Source of the DNA: Microbacteriaceae bacterium PS02344
Lineage (GTDB): Bacteria > Actinomycetota > Actinomycetes > Actinomycetales > Microbacteriaceae
Direction: 5' to 3'
DNA length: 53,148 bases
Assembly (NCBI GenBank): GCA_029959905.1
Contig: JASCNZ010000018.1
Coordinates: forward strand, 1 to 53,148
Shown piece by piece: positions 50,334 to 53,148 of the stretch. Each line of letters opens with the position of its first letter. Positions within the stretch are counted from its first letter, which is position 1. Below the pieces are notes generated by a model. The model made no database searches. It worked only from the letters and a program-made list of their open reading frames with translations, and was not told where the DNA came from. Both the position numbers and the translations under genes were made by a program.

Positions 50334-50430
50334 GTCGATCCGGTGGTCGACTCTCCATCAAGATGTCGGGTGCCCGTCGGTCGCGACCTCTCATAGCATC
50401 GTGCCGATCGTCCCCCACCCGAAGGTGAAC
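50334..50430 (+). promoter_or_regulatory. Divergent promoter region of the dehydrogenase operon
   Basis: A TAGCAT box at about 50395-50400 lies 30 bp before ATG 50431, with GAAGG at 50421-50425 as ribosome site. The PucR operator is expected here but no clear dyad was found. Confidence 0.35.
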
Positions 50431-51528
50431 ATGAAAGCCGTTGTCTTCCGCGACCCCGCGTCGCCCATCGAGTTCGTCGACGTCGACCTCGCCCCGCCCC
50501 GCGCCGGAGAGGTGCGTGTGCGCATCGCCGCCGCCGGCGTCTGCCACTCCGACCTGCACATCAAGCGCGGCGAGTGGGATGCCGCGGCCCCGCTCGTGAT
50601 GGGCCACGAGGGCTCGGGCGTCGTCACCGAGCTCGGTGAGGGCGTGACCACGCTCGCCGTCGGCGACCACGTCGTGCTCAGCTGGGTGCCGCCGTGCGGC
50701 GAGTGCCGCTATTGCCGCGCCGGTCATGAGGCGCGCTGCCAGAAGGTGGCGACGGTCGTCGCCCCGCTCGGCGTCCTGTTCGACGGCACCTCCCGTCTCA
50801 GCCGCGATGGCGAGCAGCTTCACCACTACCTGGGCGTCTCGTCGTTCGCCGAGGAGGTCGTCGTCCCCGCATCCGGGGCCGTGAAGGTGCGCGACGACGC
50901 CCCGCTCGACGTCATCGCCGTCGTGGGGTGCGCCGTCGCGACGGGCGTCGGCGCGGTGCTCAACACCGCGGCCGTCGAGCCCGGGTCGACCGTCGCCGTC
51001 ATCGGTTGCGGCGGCGTCGGGCTCAACGTCGTGCAGGGCGCTCGCCTGGCCGGAGCCGAGCGCATCGTCGCCGTCGACGTGCGCCCGGAGAAGACGCAGA
51101 TGGCGCTGCAGTTCGGGGCCACCGACCGGCTCGACGCCTCGCAGGGCGACGCCGTCGAGCAGCTGCGCGACCTCATCCCCGACGGCGTCGACTACGCCTT
51201 CGACGCGATCGGACGCACGTCGACCACGGAGCAGGCCATCCGGATGCTCGGGCTCGGCGGCGCCGCCGTCATCGTCGGTCTGCCGCCGACGGGCGCGAAG
51301 GCGTCGTTCGAGCCGCTCGTGCTCGCCGAGGCCGACCAGCGCATCCTGGGTTCGAACTACGGCTCGGTGCGTCCCTCGATCGACGTACCGGCGCTGGTCG
51401 ACCGCTACATGGACGGTCAGCTGAAGATCGACCCGCTCATCTCGGGGCGCCGCCCGCTGTCGGAGGCGGCCGCCGCTCTCGACGATCTCGAAGCCGGCTC
51501 GGCCCTGCGCACTCTGCTCATCCCCTGA
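50431..51528 (+). CDS. Zinc-dependent alcohol dehydrogenase (MDR family)
   Basis: 365 residues. Catalytic zinc ligands are in GVCHSDLH (Cys, with His in GHEGSGVV), structural zinc in CGECRYCRAGHEARC (C-x2-C-x2-C-x7-C). The NAD-binding motif is VIGCGGVGLNVV at about 190-200, followed by VAVDVRPEK, favouring NAD. It is of the class III-like bacterial type with the long structural loop. Substrate unknown, but linkage to an APC permease and PucR suggests an aminoalcohol or amine-derived aldehyde or alcohol. Confidence 0.9.
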   Translation: MKAVVFRDPASPIEFVDVDLAPPRAGEVRVRIAAAGVCHSDLHIKRGEWDAAAPLVMGHEGSGVVTELGEGVTTLAVGDHVVLSWVPPCGECRYCRAGHEARCQKVATVVAPLGVLFDGTSRLSRDGEQLHHYLGVSSFAEEVVVPASGAVKVRDDAPLDVIAVVGCAVATGVGAVLNTAAVEPGSTVAVIGCGGVGLNVVQGARLAGAERIVAVDVRPEKTQMALQFGATDRLDASQGDAVEQLRDLIPDGVDYAFDAIGRTSTTEQAIRMLGLGGAAVIVGLPPTGAKASFEPLVLAEADQRILGSNYGSVRPSIDVPALVDRYMDGQLKIDPLISGRRPLSEAAAALDDLEAGSALRTLLIP

Positions 51529-51578
51529 GCCACCGCACCTCCCTCCCTCCCTCACTCCGAACCCGAAACAGGAGCACC

Positions 51579-53015
51579 ATGTCCGACACCGTCGTCGCCC
51601 CTCCGGGGGCGCCCACCGATGCGGGTCTCCGTACCGGTGTGATGAGCGGGCCCGAGCTCGCCGCCCAGGCCATCGCCAACATCGCGCCCAGCGCCGTCAT
51701 CGCCTTCACCGCCGCCGCGATCTTCCTCGGCGCCGGCAACGGCACCATCTACGCGTTCGCCCTCGCGACGATCGTCATCCTCTGCGTCGGCTACTGCGTC
51801 GTGGTCTTCGCGCGCAAGCACGCCTCCGCCGGCTCGCTGTACACCTACGTGTCGAAGGGCCTCGGCCCGTTCGGCGCGTTCCTCGCCGGGGTGACCCTGC
51901 TGATCGGATGCTTCGGCATCGCCGCCGCCTCGCTCAGCGGCTCGGTCAGCTACATGGGGCAGTTCCTGACGATGCTCGGCGTGCCCGCGTCGGGCCTCGG
52001 CTGGGACATCGCCCTGGCGATCGTGCTGGGCGGCCTGGCGACGCTCTTCACCATCCGCGGCATCCGGCTCTCCGCCCGCGTTTCGCTCGTGCTGGAGCTC
52101 GTGTCGGTGAGCATCATCCTCGTGCTCCTCATCGCCGCGCTCGTCTGGGCGGGCCCGGCGGCGTGGGATCCGGCGCAGGTCCTCGCGCAGGGGTCGTCGT
52201 TCCAGGGTGTCGCAGCCGGCATGGTGCTGGGCATCCTCGGCTTCGTGGGCTTCTCGTCGGCCGACGCGCTGGGGCGTGAGGCGAAGGAGCCGTACAAGGC
52301 CATCCCGCGCGCGATCATGTGGAGCGCCCTCGGTGTCGGCATCCTGTACGTCTTCGCCGCCTACACGCAGATCGCGGTGCTCGGCGATGACCTCGGCACG
52401 GCCGCCAGCCCCCTCGAGAGCATGTCGGAGCTGATCGGCATGCCGAGCTGGTTCGCCGCCGTGCTCACCTTCGGCGTCGCCGCCTCGTTCTTCGCCGTCG
52501 TCGTCGCGCCGCTGAACGTGATCGGCCGCATCGTCTACGTCATGGGCAAGGAGGGCGTGGTCGCCGAGCGGTTCGGGCGCACGCACGAGGCGCACCTCAC
52601 GCCGCACCGCGTGCTGATCATCGCGGGGGCGCTGGCCGTCGCCGTCGACATCGTGCTGCTCGTCGCCGGGGCCGCCACCGGCGAGATCCTGGTGTGGGTC
52701 AACACGTGGGGCACCTACGGCTACATGGTCGCGTACGCCCTCGTCGCGATCGCGTGCGTCGTCTACACGCAGCGGGCCGGCATGCGCAACGGGCTGGTGT
52801 GGGTGTGCGCGACGATCGCCGTCGTGACGATGGGGTACGTCTTCTTCGCGAACGTCTTCCCCGTGCCCGCCTTCCCGTACAACGTCATCCCGTACGTGTT
52901 CCTGGCGACGGTGCTGCTCGCGCTCACCCGGTACGCGTTCCTTGCGCGCCGTCGCCCCGACGTCATCGCCCGCATCGGCAACACCGAGACGAGTGCGATG
53001 GAGGGAGTGGGCTGA
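51579..53015 (+). CDS. APC-family amino acid/amine permease
   Basis: 478 residues from ATG 51579 (AGGAG upstream). Twelve membrane helices, with AIANIAPSAVIAFTAAAIFLGAG in helix 1 (the glycine-rich unwound region is replaced by NIAPS), SAGSLYTYVSKGLGPFGAFLAG in helix 3 and GFSSADALGREAKEPYKAIPRAI, the conserved motif in helix 6-7 of the amino acid-polyamine-organocation superfamily. Second gene after the alcohol dehydrogenase, 50 bp downstream. Substrate likely an amino acid or amine. Confidence 0.88.
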   Translation: MSDTVVAPPGAPTDAGLRTGVMSGPELAAQAIANIAPSAVIAFTAAAIFLGAGNGTIYAFALATIVILCVGYCVVVFARKHASAGSLYTYVSKGLGPFGAFLAGVTLLIGCFGIAAASLSGSVSYMGQFLTMLGVPASGLGWDIALAIVLGGLATLFTIRGIRLSARVSLVLELVSVSIILVLLIAALVWAGPAAWDPAQVLAQGSSFQGVAAGMVLGILGFVGFSSADALGREAKEPYKAIPRAIMWSALGVGILYVFAAYTQIAVLGDDLGTAASPLESMSELIGMPSWFAAVLTFGVAASFFAVVVAPLNVIGRIVYVMGKEGVVAERFGRTHEAHLTPHRVLIIAGALAVAVDIVLLVAGAATGEILVWVNTWGTYGYMVAYALVAIACVVYTQRAGMRNGLVWVCATIAVVTMGYVFFANVFPVPAFPYNVIPYVFLATVLLALTRYAFLARRRPDVIARIGNTETSAMEGVG

Positions 53016-53037
53016 CCCCCGCACGCCCACTCCGGCT

Positions 53038-53070
53038 CGGCCCCGCCGCGCCCCGAACGCGGCGGGGCCG
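53038..53070. terminator. GC-rich terminator after the permease gene
   Basis: CGGCCCCGCCGCG (53038-53050) is perfectly complementary to CGCGGCGGGGCCG (53058-53070) around CCCCGAA, between convergent genes. Confidence 0.8.
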
Positions 53071-53097
53071 CGCCGTGTCCCGCGAAGGGCGGCCGGT

Positions 53098-53148
53098 TCA
53101 GTGAGCAGTGCGCCGGAAGCCCCCGTCGATGGCCTCCACCGCACCGGC
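53098..53148 (-). CDS. C-terminal end of an unidentified protein (partial)
   Basis: The minus frame from the window edge reads AGAVEAIDGGFRRTAH and stops at 53098-53100. Too short to assign to a family. Confidence 0.45.
   Translation of the reverse strand, partial: AGAVEAIDGGFRRTAH

Overview
The window reads as a chromosomal segment of a high-GC actinobacterium, most likely Microbacterium or a close relative in the Microbacteriaceae. Support comes from the very high GC content, GTG starts and ATGA/GTGA overlaps, a mycoredoxin, an LtrA-type protein, a class-E-sortase-like LAATG anchor, a DUF7882-like protein, and many leaderless genes in which a TANNNT -10 box lies exactly six bases before the start codon.

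Region 1 (1-7536) resembles a type VII secretion/polymorphic toxin locus. It holds the end of a WXG100-like helical protein, a SPOR-like small protein, an oligopeptide-type binding lipoprotein, and two paralogous cassettes in which a CpnT-N-terminal-like carrier gene is followed 2-3 bases later by a separate effector gene. The first effector has a likely immunity gene; an FHA protein closes the block. Region 2 (7537-14529) is ordinary chromosome: recombinase-like protein, heptad-repeat membrane protein, malate dehydrogenase, zinc metallopeptidase, ALDH-like enzyme, GPH transporter, mycoredoxin and an iron-regulated SIP-like protein.

Region 3 (14536-36460) is a large exopolysaccharide (EPS) locus. 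It encodes a TagD-like cytidylyltransferase, a GT2-GtrA fusion, a PssE/PssD (Alg13/Alg14-like) pair, a CDP-alcohol phosphotransferase, a GT2, a 1377-residue secreted protein with fibrinogen-like, beta-propeller and jelly-roll modules, Wzy-, Wzx- and Wzz-like proteins, a GT14 enzyme, a GH26 hydrolase and the initiating polyprenyl glycosylphosphotransferase. Three transcription units (15009 minus, 17585 plus, 36460 minus) begin with leaders built alike: small hairpins with GUGGG or GGGG loops, followed by tandem UGGGGA motifs. I consider this candidate RNA element the most novel signal in the window.

The EPS locus is split at about 29.2-33.1 kb by a lower-GC island. It carries a soluble Ser/Thr kinase with a long unassigned C-terminal half, a two-gene membrane module (one gene frame-broken), a remnant of a type I restriction HsdR C-terminus, and a TnsA-like remnant beside 21-bp TGACA repeats that look like a transposon end.

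Region 4 (36774-53148) carries LtrA, a fatty acid desaturase whose natural start appears to be ATC, a DivIVA-like coiled-coil protein, an M23/FG-GAP secreted peptidase, an anchored S1 protease, a ThrE exporter, tandem XRE regulators, and a PucR regulator divergent from a Zn-alcohol dehydrogenase/APC permease operon.
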